A stretch of 64,000 nt of DNA from Gallibacterium trehalosifermentans (lineage in GTDB: Bacteria > Pseudomonadota > Gammaproteobacteria > Enterobacterales > Pasteurellaceae), in contig NZ_JBHLWB010000001.1 in NCBI RefSeq assembly GCF_042433055.1, forward strand, positions 186,001 through 250,000, in the 5' to 3' direction. A program made the translations under genes and the position numbers. Positions 1 through 13,200 of the stretch are shown piece by piece (positions within the stretch are counted from its first letter, which is position 1; the number at the start of each line of letters is the position of its first letter). Below the pieces are notes generated by a model. That model searched no databases and was not told where the DNA came from. It saw nothing but the letters and a program-made list of their open reading frames with translations.

Positions 1-906
1 CATTAACGCACCTTGCAGAATACGCAGCAAGTGGTGAGGTGAATTACACACTAATTGGCGATCTTCACTTTCTCGCACTAACCATTGATATAACCGATTA
101 ATTCCCGAGAGATTGATAGATTTTTTTAATTCTGCGCTAACAAGATGCTGCACATAACCCACCCATTGACACTGTTGTTGTTCAGTAGCAACTTCGCTAT
201 ATGCTGCTAATTCGGCATAATCGGCAAACTGGTATAAATCAGGCTGAATTGCTTCCAGCTCGGCAATATTCTCGCGGCTTCCCACCAAAATCACCTTTAA
301 TTGCAACGGCATACTTGGAATAACACACGGTTGGTGTTGCAACGGCGTATCCAAATGCCAATGAAATTGCTGCTGCTGCAACACACTGAACAAACGCAAC
401 CAAACATCAAATTGCGTCAATAATTGCGCCACCGAAAGAATTAAAATGCCGCCATTTAATTGGTGAACTAACCCTGCTGCTAACTGTAATTGATCGCTAT
501 TCGCTAATTGCAGCACTTGCCCGAAAAGATATTGGGGATCAAGATAATCCGCACTTTTTACCCAATAACGTTGCAAAAAATTATCTGTTGCATATTGCGC
601 AGGGCGCATTGTTATCGTAGGAAACGCATTCTCACCTGCGGGCTGAAATTGATAATGCACGCCATGAATCGCTAACGGCTGTTCGCTAAAGTAGTGTTGT
701 AATAAATAACGTTCTAAACGTTGTAAATCATTAAATTGCTCATCACCTTTTAACACTAATAAGCGTCCCTCTTGCGCTAACCAATGCTGAATTGCTGCGG
801 TGGCACGAGGTTGTAACGCCCAAAAATCCACCTGCTCACAACAGTGATCTACTTGAATGTCTAAGGTAGGCGCAAGGGATTGCCAATCTAATTTTAATAA
901 ATCCAT
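1..906 (-). CDS. ycbZ: Lon-family AAA+ protease-like protein YcbZ (LonH), N-terminal part, runs off the left edge
   Basis: The reverse strand is open for 302 codons from an ATG at 904-906 to the window edge, with no stop. The translation begins MDLLKLDWQSLAP and contains stretches typical of YcbZ/LonH, the second Lon-like ATP-dependent protease of enterics and Pasteurellaceae: a short beta-rich N-domain, an NGGILILS segment and an IPSMPLQLKVILVGSRE segment of the AAA-like region. The Ser-Lys protease domain would lie beyond the window. The family is poorly characterised; roles in proteolysis and ribosome biogenesis have been suggested. Family assignment rests on recognised motifs only. No other gene shares its promoter side. 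Confidence 0.72.
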   Translation of the reverse strand, partial: MDLLKLDWQSLAPTLDIQVDHCCEQVDFWALQPRATAAIQHWLAQEGRLLVLKGDEQFNDLQRLERYLLQHYFSEQPLAIHGVHYQFQPAGENAFPTITMRPAQYATDNFLQRYWVKSADYLDPQYLFGQVLQLANSDQLQLAAGLVHQLNGGILILSVAQLLTQFDVWLRLFSVLQQQQFHWHLDTPLQHQPCVIPSMPLQLKVILVGSRENIAELEAIQPDLYQFADYAELAAYSEVATEQQQCQWVGYVQHLVSAELKKSINLSGINRLYQWLVRESEDRQLVCNSPHHLLRILQGALM

Positions 907-1220
907 ATCTTTTCTCTGCTGATTTGTAACCCGCGAATTATACACAAAATGTTAAACAGGAAGTGGATAAATCTTTTTGTATAGAAAGTTAAAGAAAATT
1001 ATAGATTGTCAGGGCGAAAGAAAGGTGAGTTTATACCTCATTATGGGTATTTATTGCCTTTTAATTAGGCAAATGGGGCATTTTTTCCTGCTAACAGCTT
1101 GTTTTTTCTGGCTTCTGGGGGGGGGGATTTGTTACAATCCACCCCTTTTTAAATTAAGACAAACAACAACGAAATTATTTTTAAATTTTTTTACGTAATT
1201 CATAAAAATGGAGATGATTA
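907..1220. promoter_or_regulatory. Intergenic region between ycbZ and the autotransporter, with candidate promoter around a G10 tract
   Basis: This divergent spacer separates the leftward protease gene from the rightward adhesin. It holds a run of ten G at 1117-1126 directly upstream of a good -10 candidate (TACAAT, 1133-1138). The tract lies where the -35/-10 spacer would be; possible -35 hexamers (TGGCTT at 1109-1114 with 18-bp spacing, TTCTGG at 1106-1111 with 21-bp spacing) are weak. A ribosome binding site GGAGATG lies at 1210-1216 before the ATG at 1221. A 73-codon open frame at 977-1198 crosses the tract but has no ribosome binding site or recognisable content. Confidence 0.5.
1117..1126 (+). 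repeat. Poly-G tract (G10) in the adhesin promoter region
   Basis: Ten consecutive G directly upstream of the TACAAT -10 candidate. Slipped-strand mispairing in such tracts changes -35/-10 spacing and promoter strength in other Gram-negative surface protein genes (established for Neisseria porA and opc). The same effect here is inferred. Confidence 0.85.
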
Positions 1221-4200
1221 ATGAATAAGATTTATCGCATCGTCTGGAATGTGGCAAAAGGGGCATGGCAGTGTGTATCAGAATTAGGTAAAAGCCACGG
1301 GAAAAAAGGATCGTCTGTCGTTACCAATGGGCAAACTATTCAGCTAATAACATTAGGGAAATATTTTAAGATTAAGCTGTTAGCGTTGTTTTGTTTAAGT
1401 GCAATTAGTGGGGTTGTAGTTGCGGCTAAAGTAGAGCAATCAGGTGCGGTTGGTGTAGGTGGTAGATATTTATATATCGGTACGACATATGGTGGAGATG
1501 GAAGCTTAACCGCTCAAGAAGGTGCGACCCTAGCAGATATACAAGCAGTAGTACCAGATTTTGGTAAAAGAATAATACAGTTGGGAGCAAATAATAGTGC
1601 TGGGACATTAATTATTCAAGATAAAGCCAATATTGCAATTACTAATTCAATAGAAAGACATTTTACAGGTAAACGGAACAATCCTCACCCTTATCTTCTT
1701 CGAGTAGATGATGCCACCTTACAATTTGGAGGTGCTAGTTTATTAAAAGGTTCGCCAAGGAGTACCCCAGACTCGGCTAACTCAAATGAACCGACTATCT
1801 CGGCTATTGAAGTAATGGGGGGGGAATTTCATTACAACGGATTCTTTTATAATGACAGAAAAAACAAATTTTTCTGTTCAAGATAGTACGGCTACGTTCG
1901 GAGGCTATACTAAATTAGCAATTAAAACCAAATTTATGGTTGATAATAGTACGGTTACCTTCCAAAAAGTGAGTGAGATTTTAGATGCTTCTGATATGGC
2001 TGTTAGCAATAACAGTAATGTAACCTTTAATGGTGTAGCAACTTTTAAAGGGCATGATAAGGATGATATGCATGTTAATGCTACTGTTGACAATAGTACG
2101 ATAACCTTTAATAGTAATGCGAATTTTAATAAAAATGTTAATTTTTCCTCTACCAATTCAACTGTAACATTTGAAGGTACAACAACTGCGACCGATAATG
2201 CAGCATTAATCTTTAATTCTGGTATGGTGTCATTTAATCGAACCAATCTGAATAATACGTCTTCATTAACTGTGAAAAATGGTGTAGAGACTGCAACGTT
2301 TGGTAATGCAGCAACCTTAAATCATACTGCAAATTTAACCGTTGAGGGCGGTACTACAACATTTAAAGCGATCACTGCGAGTGCTAACTCTAAGGTAAAT
2401 TTTTCAGGTGACAAAAACACGATTTCTGGCACAACAACCTTAAATGACAATGCTGCATTGACCTCATCTGCTGGTACTTTAACCTTTGATGAGAGCGTAA
2501 CCATGAATGGTAACTCTTCATTGACAGCGTCTGGTGGAGACATAACTTTAAATAAAGGTGTAAGTTTGGCTGGTACATCTTCGTTAAATATTAGCACTAC
2601 AGTAACCTCAAATGATCAAACTAGCCTTGATGGTGGATCTTCTATTTCATTAAATCAGGGCGGTACACTAACCTTAGCGGGAACAGCTTCACCTTACAAC
2701 CGTTTAAAACGAGGGACTGCTAATGGACAAAGTGCAAGCTTTAACTTTAACGGCGGTACTTTAGTTGCACAGGACTCATATACTATCTTTCAAGATTGGG
2801 ATGCAAATGATAATTTAAATTTAGCTGCAACCTCAACTGTGCAGGTAGAAAGTGGTAAAACATTAACCTTTGCTAATACTGCGTCGTTAAAAGGGACAGA
2901 CGCTTCTGCTACATTAAACAAAACAGGGACAGGTCAGTTAACCTTATTAGCCGATAATACCTATGCAGGGGAAACTAAGGTACAACAAGGGACATTACAG
3001 GTTGGGGATAACAGAGAAACGGGGATTCTTGGTACAGGGCGTGTTTCATTGGCGGAAAGCACTAATTTAATTATTAAGCGCAGCAATCAATATATCGTAA
3101 ATAATGAAATTTCAGGTTCAGGTACATTGGAGCAAGCAGGTTCAGGAATGACCGTATTGACCAATGATAATGCAAACTATACGGGTGCAATCAATATCAT
3201 CTCTGGTACCTTACAAGTGGGCAACGATGGTGCAACAGGCGACCTTGGAACTGGCAATGTTACGATTAGTAGTGGTGCTAACCTAAAAGTTAACCGTAGC
3301 AATGACTATACTTTAGATAACCTACTCACTGGCGAAGGGAACTTGATCCACGACGGTGCAGGCACCACTACAGTCAATAATAAGGATAATAGTTTCTCAG
3401 GCAACACCTCTATCACTGGCGGCACGCTACAATTTGATAGCTTTGCTGCAATGGGACGTGGCACAAGTGCGATTTCAACTGGTACAAGCGACACTAAAAA
3501 AGGGACATTAAAACTTAATTTTGATGCTAACGAAACTTTTAGCCGTAATATCAATGGTGCAGGTAACTTTGAAAAATCAAACACGCACACCACCACCACA
3601 ACTGGCGATTTAACCCACAGTGGCAAAACTACCGTATCGGGCGGTGAATTAATTGTTGATGGCAAAATCGAGGGAACCAGCGATGTCTTAATTGATAATA
3701 AATCGACTTTTGCAACCGATCCAAATGTGGCGAAATTAGCCGTTAATGGCACATTAACTACGGCGAAAACTGGCAACGATTCTGGTGATGTGGAAGTGAA
3801 TAACGGTACCTTAACCGTGGCTAATGGCGGAATCGCAACAGTTGGTAATATTAAAACCACTGATGCAGCTGGTGATGATCAAGCGACTGTTACCGTAAAC
3901 GAGGGCGGCACCTTAACCACAAATTTAGTTACTGGCGATACCCTATTTGAAAACTTCAAAAAAGCCGCTGCAACCGACACCATTACCATTAATGGTACAT
4001 GGAACGCAAATGTGGCTGAGAATGCCGACGTTTCACAACAAGAAGATGCGGCATTTACTGGTACTGGAACCTTTAATAAAACAGGCAAAGGGACATTAGC
4101 GTTAGACGCAGATAACAGCATCTCAACGACCAATATTAATAATGGTAAGTTGCAAGTAAAAGCGGGCAAAACCTTAACCAGCCCAACTATCAGTGTCGGC

Positions 4201-7200
4201 GATGCACAAGATGGCGAAAATAGCGCACAGTTAGAAAATCTAGGGACGGTTGATGCAGAAACTATCACGGTTAAATCTGATGGCAAGTTAACCAATACTG
4301 GCGCTGGCACCTTAAAAGCGACTAAGGCGTTAGTGGTGGCTTCAGGGAATGTGGCGTTAAACGGCGGTACCACCACCGTAGAAAAAATGGATCTTAACGA
4401 TGGTACGGTAACCGTTGCGCAAGGTGCGTCATTTACTGGGAATACCGTGAATATCGGTGATGGTCAAGCGAAACCAAACTCAGATCCTGAACAGACGACA
4501 AATACAGCGAAATTTGAGGTACAAGGTACCGCAACTATCAATGGACCGATGACCGTAAACGCTGATGGACAACTGAAAAACTCAGGCACCACCACCGCAA
4601 ACGGTACCCTAAATGTTACAGGCGGGAATGTTGAAGTTACCAATGGAACCCTCAACGCCACACAAGGCGCAACGGTAACTGGCGGTAGCGTGGAAATTTC
4701 GGGCGGTAAACTCAATGCCGATGGCAAAGATATTGTGTTAAATAGCGGAAACCTTACTTTAACAGGTGGTGAATTAGACGCGAAAAATATCACTTCAAAT
4801 ACTGCAGTTGATGGCGATACAGATGCAACCATTAGCGTTGGCACAGGCAGCAAACTAAATTTAACCCCTGCAAATGGCGAAACCTTATTTAATGGTTTTG
4901 ATACCAGCAAAGGCGACAGCATCGACGTGAATGGGGAGTTAAAAGTAACCGTTGCCGATGGCGCAAGCGTGGCGCAAAGCAGCACAGCGGGCATTACAGG
5001 AGCAGGTACCCTAAATAAAGAGGGCAATGGTGCGTTAGATCTGAAAGCCACTAATACTTTTGCGAATGTGAATGTAAATGACGGTACTTTAGATGTGTCG
5101 GCGAACCTCACTACCAATAACCTAACCGTTAATGGCGATGCGTTAAAAGTTAAATCTGGCGCAGAGTTAACCGCAAAAGAGAGCGCCAAAATTAACGGTG
5201 GTACCGTAACCGTTGAACCACAAGGCGCAGGCGAAGATGCGAAAGCAGGTAGCCTGAAAGTCGGCGCAGATGGCACGAAAAACCTTGAGTTAAATGCGGG
5301 TACATTAGATGTTCAAGGGAAACTCGCTGCAGGTAATATTATTTCTTCAGACGATGCAAATAATGAGCAAAAAGCGGAAGTGAGAATTGCTAGCGGGGCG
5401 GACGTAACTCTTACCCCAAGCGATGACAAAGCATTATTCGATGGCTTAAATACCAAAGATGGCACTGAGGCGACCAAAGATATTATCAATATTGCGGGTA
5501 AACTGACTGTTAATACAACAGCAGGTAAAACGGTAGCACAAAATGCAGATGCGCCATTCTCAGGTACGGGAACCTTAGCCAAAGCAGGCGAGGGTACCCT
5601 TGATTTAACTGCAACGGGCAACAGTATTGGTCAAGTTGATGTGGACAATGGTAAGTTGAATGTGAAACAAGGCGACTTAACCAGTGGTACCACTAACATT
5701 AACAAAGGGACATTAGCGGTTGAAAGTGGCGCAACCTTGAAGAATACAGGGGCGTTAAATGTGGGTAACAGCGATGGTACCAGCGATGCGAAACTTGATA
5801 TTCAAGCAGGTGCAACTGCAACGGTTGGTGGTGCATTAAAAGTTAACAGTGATGGTGCGATTGATACCGCAGGCACCTTAACCGCAAGTGATAAGATCAC
5901 GGTTGCAGGTGGTAATATCAATGTAACTGCGGGTACCTTGACAGCAAACAAAGGCGCAGAGGTAAATGGCGGTAGCGTGGCAATTTCAGGCGGTAAACTT
6001 GATGCTGGAACTAATGATATTGCCTTGAATAGCGGAAACCTTACTTTAACAGGTGGTGAATTAGACGCAAAAAATATCACTTCAAATACCGCAGCTGATG
6101 GCAATGCAGAAGATGCAACCATTAGTGTTGGCGCAGACAGCAAGTTAAATTTAACCCCTGCAAATGGCGAAACCTTATTTAATGGTTTTGATACCAGCAA
6201 AGGCGACAGCATCGACGTGAATGGGGAGTTAAAAGTAACCGTTGCCGATGGTGCAAGCGTGGCGCAAAACAGCACCGCAGGCATTACAGGAGCAGGTACC
6301 CTAAATAAAGAGGGCAACGGTGCGTTAGATCTGAAAGCAGCAAACACTTTTGGCAATGTCAATGTAAATGACGGTATTTTAGATGTGTCGGCGAACCTCA
6401 CTACCAATAACCTAACCGTTAATGGCGATGCGTTAAATGTTAACGCAGACAGCAAGTTAACTGCAAAACAGAGTGCAACCATCAACGGCGGCGCAGTAAC
6501 GATTGACGATAAAGGCACAACTGGCACTAAATCAGGTAGCCTCCAAGTCGGCGCAAATGGCGATAAAGCCTTAACCTTAAATTCTGGAAGTTTAACGGTT
6601 AACGGTGATTTAGCGGCGAGTAATATTAAGTCAAATGAGGCTCGCGATGATGATAACGACAATGCTTCAATTACCGTAGGCTCAACAGGGAATGTGTCAT
6701 TAAAACCAACCGCAACTGATGGCGAACTGTTCGCAGGCTTTGATACTAGCAAAGGCGATTTAATTGCTGTGAATGGTAACTTAAATGTTGATGTCGCAGA
6801 AGGCGTAACGACAGCACAAAATGCCAATGCGAAAATTACTGGCGAGGGTACGTTAAATAAAAACGGTAATGGCGAGTTAGACCTAAAAGCAGAAAACACT
6901 TTTGGCAATGTCAATGTAAATGACGGTACTTTAGATGTGTCGGCGAACCTCACTACTAATAATTTGACCGTTACTGGTGATGCGTTAAATGTTAAATCAG
7001 GCACAGAGTTAACCGCAAAAGAGAGCGCCAAAATTAACGGTGGTACCGTAACCGTTGAGCCAGCAGGCACAGGCGAAAATGCAACAGCGGGTAGCCTGAA
7101 AGTCGGCGCAGATGGCACGAAAAACCTTGAGTTAAATGCGGGTACATTAGATGTTCAAGGGAAACTCGCTGCAGGTAATATTATTTCTTCAGACGATGCA

Positions 7201-10200
7201 AATAATGAGCAAAAAGCGGAAGTGAGAATTGCTAGCGGGGCGGACGTAACCCTTACCCCAAGCGATGACAAAGCGTTATTCGAGGGCTTAAATACCAAAG
7301 ATGGCACTGATGCGACCAAAGATATTATCGATATTGCGGGTAAACTGACTGTTAATACAACAGCAGGTAAAACCGTAGAACAAAATGCAGATGCGCCATT
7401 CTCAGGTACAGGAACCTTAGCCAAAGCAGGCGAGGGTACCCTTGATTTAACCGCAACGGGCAACAGCATTGGTCAAGTTGATGTGGACAATGGTAAGTTG
7501 AATGTGAAACAAGGCGACTTAACCAGTGGTACTACTAACATTAACAAAGGGACATTAGCGGTTGAAAGTAACGCAACCTTGACTAACAATGGTCCGTTAA
7601 ATGTCGGTAACAGCAGCGCAGATGGCAAAGATGCGAAGCTTGATATTCAAGCAGGCGCAACTGCAACGGTTGGTGGCGCATTAACGGTTAACGCTGATGG
7701 TGCAGTGGATACCGCAGGCACCTTAACCGCAAATGACAAGATCACGGTTGCTGGAGGGGATCTGAATGTAACTGCGGGTACCTTGACAGCAAACAAAGGC
7801 GCAGAGGTAAATGGCGGTAATGTGGCAGTTTCTGGCGGTAAACTTGATGCTGGAACTAATGATATTGCCTTGAATAGCGGTAAGCTTAGTGTAACTGGCG
7901 GTGAATTAGCTGCGAAAAATATTACCTCAAATGCAAACCCAACTGAGGCAACCAAAGCAGTTATTGATGTCGCAGCGGCGGGTACGTTAAGTCTTAACCC
8001 AGCCAATGGCGATACCTTATTTAATGGTTTCGATACTGCGAATGGCGACAAGATCGGTGTGGGCGGTACCTTAAATGTAGCAGTACCAGAAAATGGCACG
8101 GTAAGCCAAGCAACCACCGCAGGCATTAGCGCAAATGAAGCAGGCGAGAAAGGTACGCTAAACAAAAATGGTGCGGGTGAGTTAAAACTGACTGCACCAA
8201 CCAACACCTTAGCAACAACTAATGTTAATGATGGTAAGCTTGCGGTAGAAAGCGGTTCTACCTTGAACAGTGATACGGTGAAAGTAGGCGATGGCAACGG
8301 TGATGATAATAGCGCAGGGTTAACCAATAATGGTACGGTTGAAGCGACTAGCGTAACGGTAAATGGTGATGGTCATTTAACCAATACGAATAAATTAACG
8401 GCTACTGATAACATAACAGTAAATGGCGGTGATTTAACTTCAAGCGGAACGACAAATACTGGCACATTAAACGTTAATAATGATGCTGATGTGAATATCA
8501 CTGCTGGCAAAGTAACCGCAGATACCACAAATATTAATGATGGTGATGTAACGGTTGTAGCCAATGCAGAACTAGACAGTGATACCCTTAAAGTGGGTGA
8601 TGGGCAAGGTGGTCCTAACACTGCAACTTTAACCAATAATGGTAAGGTTAAATCCGATAATGTAACGGTAAATTCTGATGCGAAATTAACCAATACTGGA
8701 ACGTTAAATGCAGAAGAATCGTTAACCGTTAATGGCGGTGCAGTAGCCTTAAATGGTGGCACAACCACAACACCAAAAACAGAGATTAACGCAGGTTCTG
8801 TTGAGGTTGCGACAGGTGCAAAACTAGACAGCGATACCCTTAAGGTTGGCGATGGGCAAGGTGGTCCTAACACTGCAAGTTTAACCAACAATGGTACGGT
8901 TGAATCTGATAATGTAACGGTAAATTCTGATGCGAAATTAACCAATACTGGAACATTAAAAGCAGATGAAGCGTTAACCGTTAATGGCGGTGCGGTTGCT
9001 TTAAATGGTGGTACCACCACAACACCAAAAACAGATATTAACGCAGGTTCTGTTGAGGTTGCGACAGGTGCCAAACTAGACAGCGATACCCTTAAAGTAG
9101 GTGATGGAGAGGGTGGCAAAGAAAATGCCAAACTTACTAACAATGGTACTGTTGATGCGAAAAATGTAACCGTAAATGCAGATGCGAAATTAACCAATAC
9201 TGGAACGTTAAATGCAGAAGAATCGTTAACCGTTAATGGCGGTGCAGTTGCCTTAAATGGCGGTACAACCACAACACCAAAAACAGATATTAACGCAGGT
9301 TCTGTTGAGGTCGCAGCAAATGCAACATTAGATAGTAAAGCTGTCAATGTTGGTGATGGTACAGATGGTACAAATGAAAAAGCTGCTTTAACTAACAACG
9401 GTACTGTGAATGCAGATAATGTAACCGTTAGCCGAGATGGAACCTTAACCAGCGCAGGCAAATTAGCGGTTAAAGATAACTTAACCGTTGATGGCGGTGA
9501 GTTAACGTCAAGCGGTACCACAACCGCAGGCACATTAACCGCTGATAACGGCGCTGATGTAAATATCACTGGTGGCGAATTAGAAGCTGATACCACAAAT
9601 ATTAAAGATGGTGAAGTAAGCGTTGATAATGGTGCTACATTAGATACAAATACCCTTAAAGTGGGTAATGGTACAGGTGGTCCAGATAGTGCAAAACTTA
9701 CCAACAATGGTACGGTGGAAGCCGATAATGTAACTGTTAGCCGAGATGGAAACTTAACCACCACAGGCACTTTAGATGTTGAAAATGGCTTAACCGTTGA
9801 TGGCGGTGAATTAACATCAAGCGGTACCACAACCGCAGGCACATTAACCGCTGATAACGGCGCTGATGTAAATATCACTGGTGGCGAATTAGAAGCTGAT
9901 ACCACAAATATTAAAGATGGTGAAGTAAGCGTTGATAATGGTGCTACATTAGATACAAATACCCTTAAAGTGGGTAATGGTACAGGTGGTCCAGATAGTG
10001 CAAAACTTACCAACAATGGTACGGTGGAAGCCGATGATGTAACTGTTAGCCGAGATGGAAACTTAACCACCACAGGTACTTTAGATGTTGAAAATGGTTT
10101 AACGATTGATGGCGGTGAATTAACATCAAGCGGTACCACAACCGCAGGCACATTAACCGCTGATAACGGCGCTGATGTAAATATCACTGGTGGCGAATTA

Positions 10201-13200
10201 GAAGCTGATACCACAAATATTAAAGATGGTGAAGTAAGCGTTGATAATGGTGCTACATTAGATACAAATACCCTTAAAGTGGGTAATGGTACAGGTGAGC
10301 CAGATAGTGCCAAACTTACCAATAACGGTACGGTGGAAGCCGATAATGTAACCGTTAGCGGAGATGGAAACTTAACCACCACAGGTACTTTAGATGTTGA
10401 AAATGGCTTAACCGTTGATGGTGGTGAATTAACATCAAGCGGCACCACAACCGCAGGCACATTAACCGTTGACAAGGGCGGTGAACTCAATTCAAGCGGT
10501 ACTACAACCGTTGGCACATTAAATGTTGATAATGGTGCTAATGTGAATATCACAGATAACGAATTAGCCGCTGACACCACGAATATTAATGATGGTAATG
10601 TAACCGTTAGCAAAGGTGCTACATTAGATACAAATACCCTTAAAGTGGGTAATAAAACAGGTGAGCCAGATAGTGCCAAACTTACCAATAACGGTACGGT
10701 GGAAGCCGATAATGTAACCGTTAGCGGAGATGGAAACTTAACCACCACAGGCGACTTAGATGTTGACAATGGTTTAACGGTTGATGGCGGTGAGTTAACG
10801 TCAAGCGGTAATACCACAGCTGGTACATTAACCGCTGATAACGGCGCTGACGTGAATATCACTGGTGGCGAATTAGCCGCTGACACCACGGATATTAAAG
10901 ATGGTGAAGTAAGCGTTGATAAAGGTGCTACATTAGATACTGATACCCTTAAAGTGGGTGATGGTACGGGTGAAGCAGGCAGCGCTAAACTGACTAACAA
11001 TGGTACTGTGGAAGCAGACGATATGACCGTGCAGAAAGATGCAGAGGTTAATGTTGGTGATGCTGACAATGCGGGTAGCTTAGATGTCAAAAATGCGATT
11101 GCAATGGACGGCGGTAAATTAGCGGTTGCTCCTGATAGTGAGGTGAGCGCAGCAAATATTACTAGCACGCCAGCAACAGACAATCCATCGCTTATTGATA
11201 TTGCTAAAAATGCAACCTTAAATTTAAATCCGAAAGATGGCGATACCTTATTTGAAGGATTTGATACCGCAAATGGCGACAAGATCGGTGTGGGTGGTAC
11301 CTTAAATGTGGACGTACCAGCAGATGGCACCGTAAGCCAAGCAAGCACCGCAGGCATTAGCGCGAATGAAGCAGGCGATAAAGGTACCTTAAACAAAAAT
11401 GGTGAGGGTGAGTTAAAACTTACCGCACCAGAAAACACCTTAGCAGCAACCAATATCAATGATGGTAAGGCTACGGTTGTAAAAGGCTCTAAATTAAACA
11501 GTGAGAGTGTAACTGTTGGTAGTAAAGAAACGGATAAGGACGGTGATGACAGCACTTCTCCTGATACTTTAGTGGTTGAGGGTGAAATGGTTGCCGATAA
11601 CTTATCTGTTGATGAGAGCGGTGCATTAAATGTTGCGAAAAATGGTGAGGTAACAGCGAACAAGTCAGCGAAAATTAATGGCGGTAGCGTAACGGTAGAT
11701 GCCAAGGATAGCGATGACGCAGATTCAAAAGCAGGTAGCCTCAAAGTTGGTGAAAATGGCGATAAAGCGTTAGAAGTCAATAAAGGTAGCTTAACCGTTA
11801 ATGGTGATTTAACCGCAGCGAATATTGTTTCTGATCCGTCGCAAGCAACTGATGATGACAACGCCAGCATTACGATTGGCGAAAAAGGGAATCTCAACTT
11901 AAAACCAACTGATGCAAGACCGTTGTTTGATGGCTTGAATACTGGTGAGGGTGATTCGATCGCAATTAATGGTAACCTCAATCTTGATATTGATGGAGAT
12001 AAAACCGTTGCGCTTGCGCCAACAGCGGCACTGAGTGGTAGAGGTGCATTAAATAAAAACGGTGAGGGTACATTAGAAGTTAGCAACCAAAATCCTGATT
12101 TCACAGGGAAAACCAATGTGAACAAAGGTACTTTAGCAATGAAAGATGGCGGAGACTTAGCGGGTAGCCAAGTTACGGTAAATCAAGATGCCACCTTATC
12201 TGTTGATGAAAATGGTACTAAACTTGGTGGTTTAACCGTTGAGCCAAATGGTAATGTTGAAATTGGGATTACCCCAGATAAAGTGGGTACGCTTGACGTG
12301 AAAAACGACGTTAACTTGAATGGTGGTACCTTGACGTTAAATACCAAGAATATCGATCGCGTTGAAGATCTAGATACGTCGAAAGTATTAAGCGCAATCA
12401 CCGCTGGAGGTAATTTAACAGGAACATTTGATGACATCAAAGATACCAGTAACTTATTTAATTTCGATCCTACCTATACAGAGAATGGGCTTACATTTAC
12501 GCCACGTTATGAAAAAGACTCTTTAGTTGAGATTGCTAGTGAGCGAGGCTTAACCCGTGCGTTAGGAGCGGCGAAAGTATTAGATAATGTCTTCAGAAAT
12601 AATTCATCTGATCCATTGGCTAAACTTTTCTATGGAATTAAAGATGATGATGAAACAGCGGCGGCATTAGTTTCTGTGTTACCAAGCTTATCAGGAGCAA
12701 GTAGCCAAATCATCGCCGATAGCAGCAAACAGTTAGCGACATTGCCTGATTATAATTATCAGTGTGATGCGTATAGCAATTTTGATGGTAATCCAACGTG
12801 GGTGAGAACGTTCCATAGCCAACGTTTACAACATCAATATAAAGGTGCGTCAGGCTATTATAATGAGAGCTATGGTTTTGGTATTGGTGCGGAGCGCTGC
12901 TATAACGGTAGCCGTTTTGGGGCGATGATTGGCTATGCACAAGATAGTGCAGTTAGCCGTGAATCACCATCAGCACAAAGCGTGAAGAGCAAAACCGTAC
13001 AGACAGGTATCTATGGTAACACGCCATTAGCTGGCGACTTAGCGTTAGACTATAAGGCTGGCGTGGGTTACAGCAAAGTGGATTCAGAGCGTAAATTTAG
13101 CTTTGTGGGCAATACTGCTAGCGCAAGCTATGGCAATAAAATTGCCTATGCAGGATTGGGGTTAACTTTACCAAGTTCCCTTTCTGATACGGTGAAACTC

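Noticed and set aside
977..1198. A 73-codon ORF across the G10 tract
   Set aside because: It lies in the adhesin promoter region, has no ribosome binding site and no recognisable protein features.
8722..11020. Regular repeats that could suggest a CRISPR array
   Set aside because: Repeats are 252 and 309 bp, in frame and coding; there are no short repeat-spacer units and no cas genes.
8373..12125. A 1250-codon open frame on the reverse strand inside the adhesin gene, with several shorter ones (3306-8327)
   Set aside because: These are shadows of the repeat codon pattern of the passenger; they consist of Ser/Pro/Val-rich repeats with no ribosome binding sites or domains.
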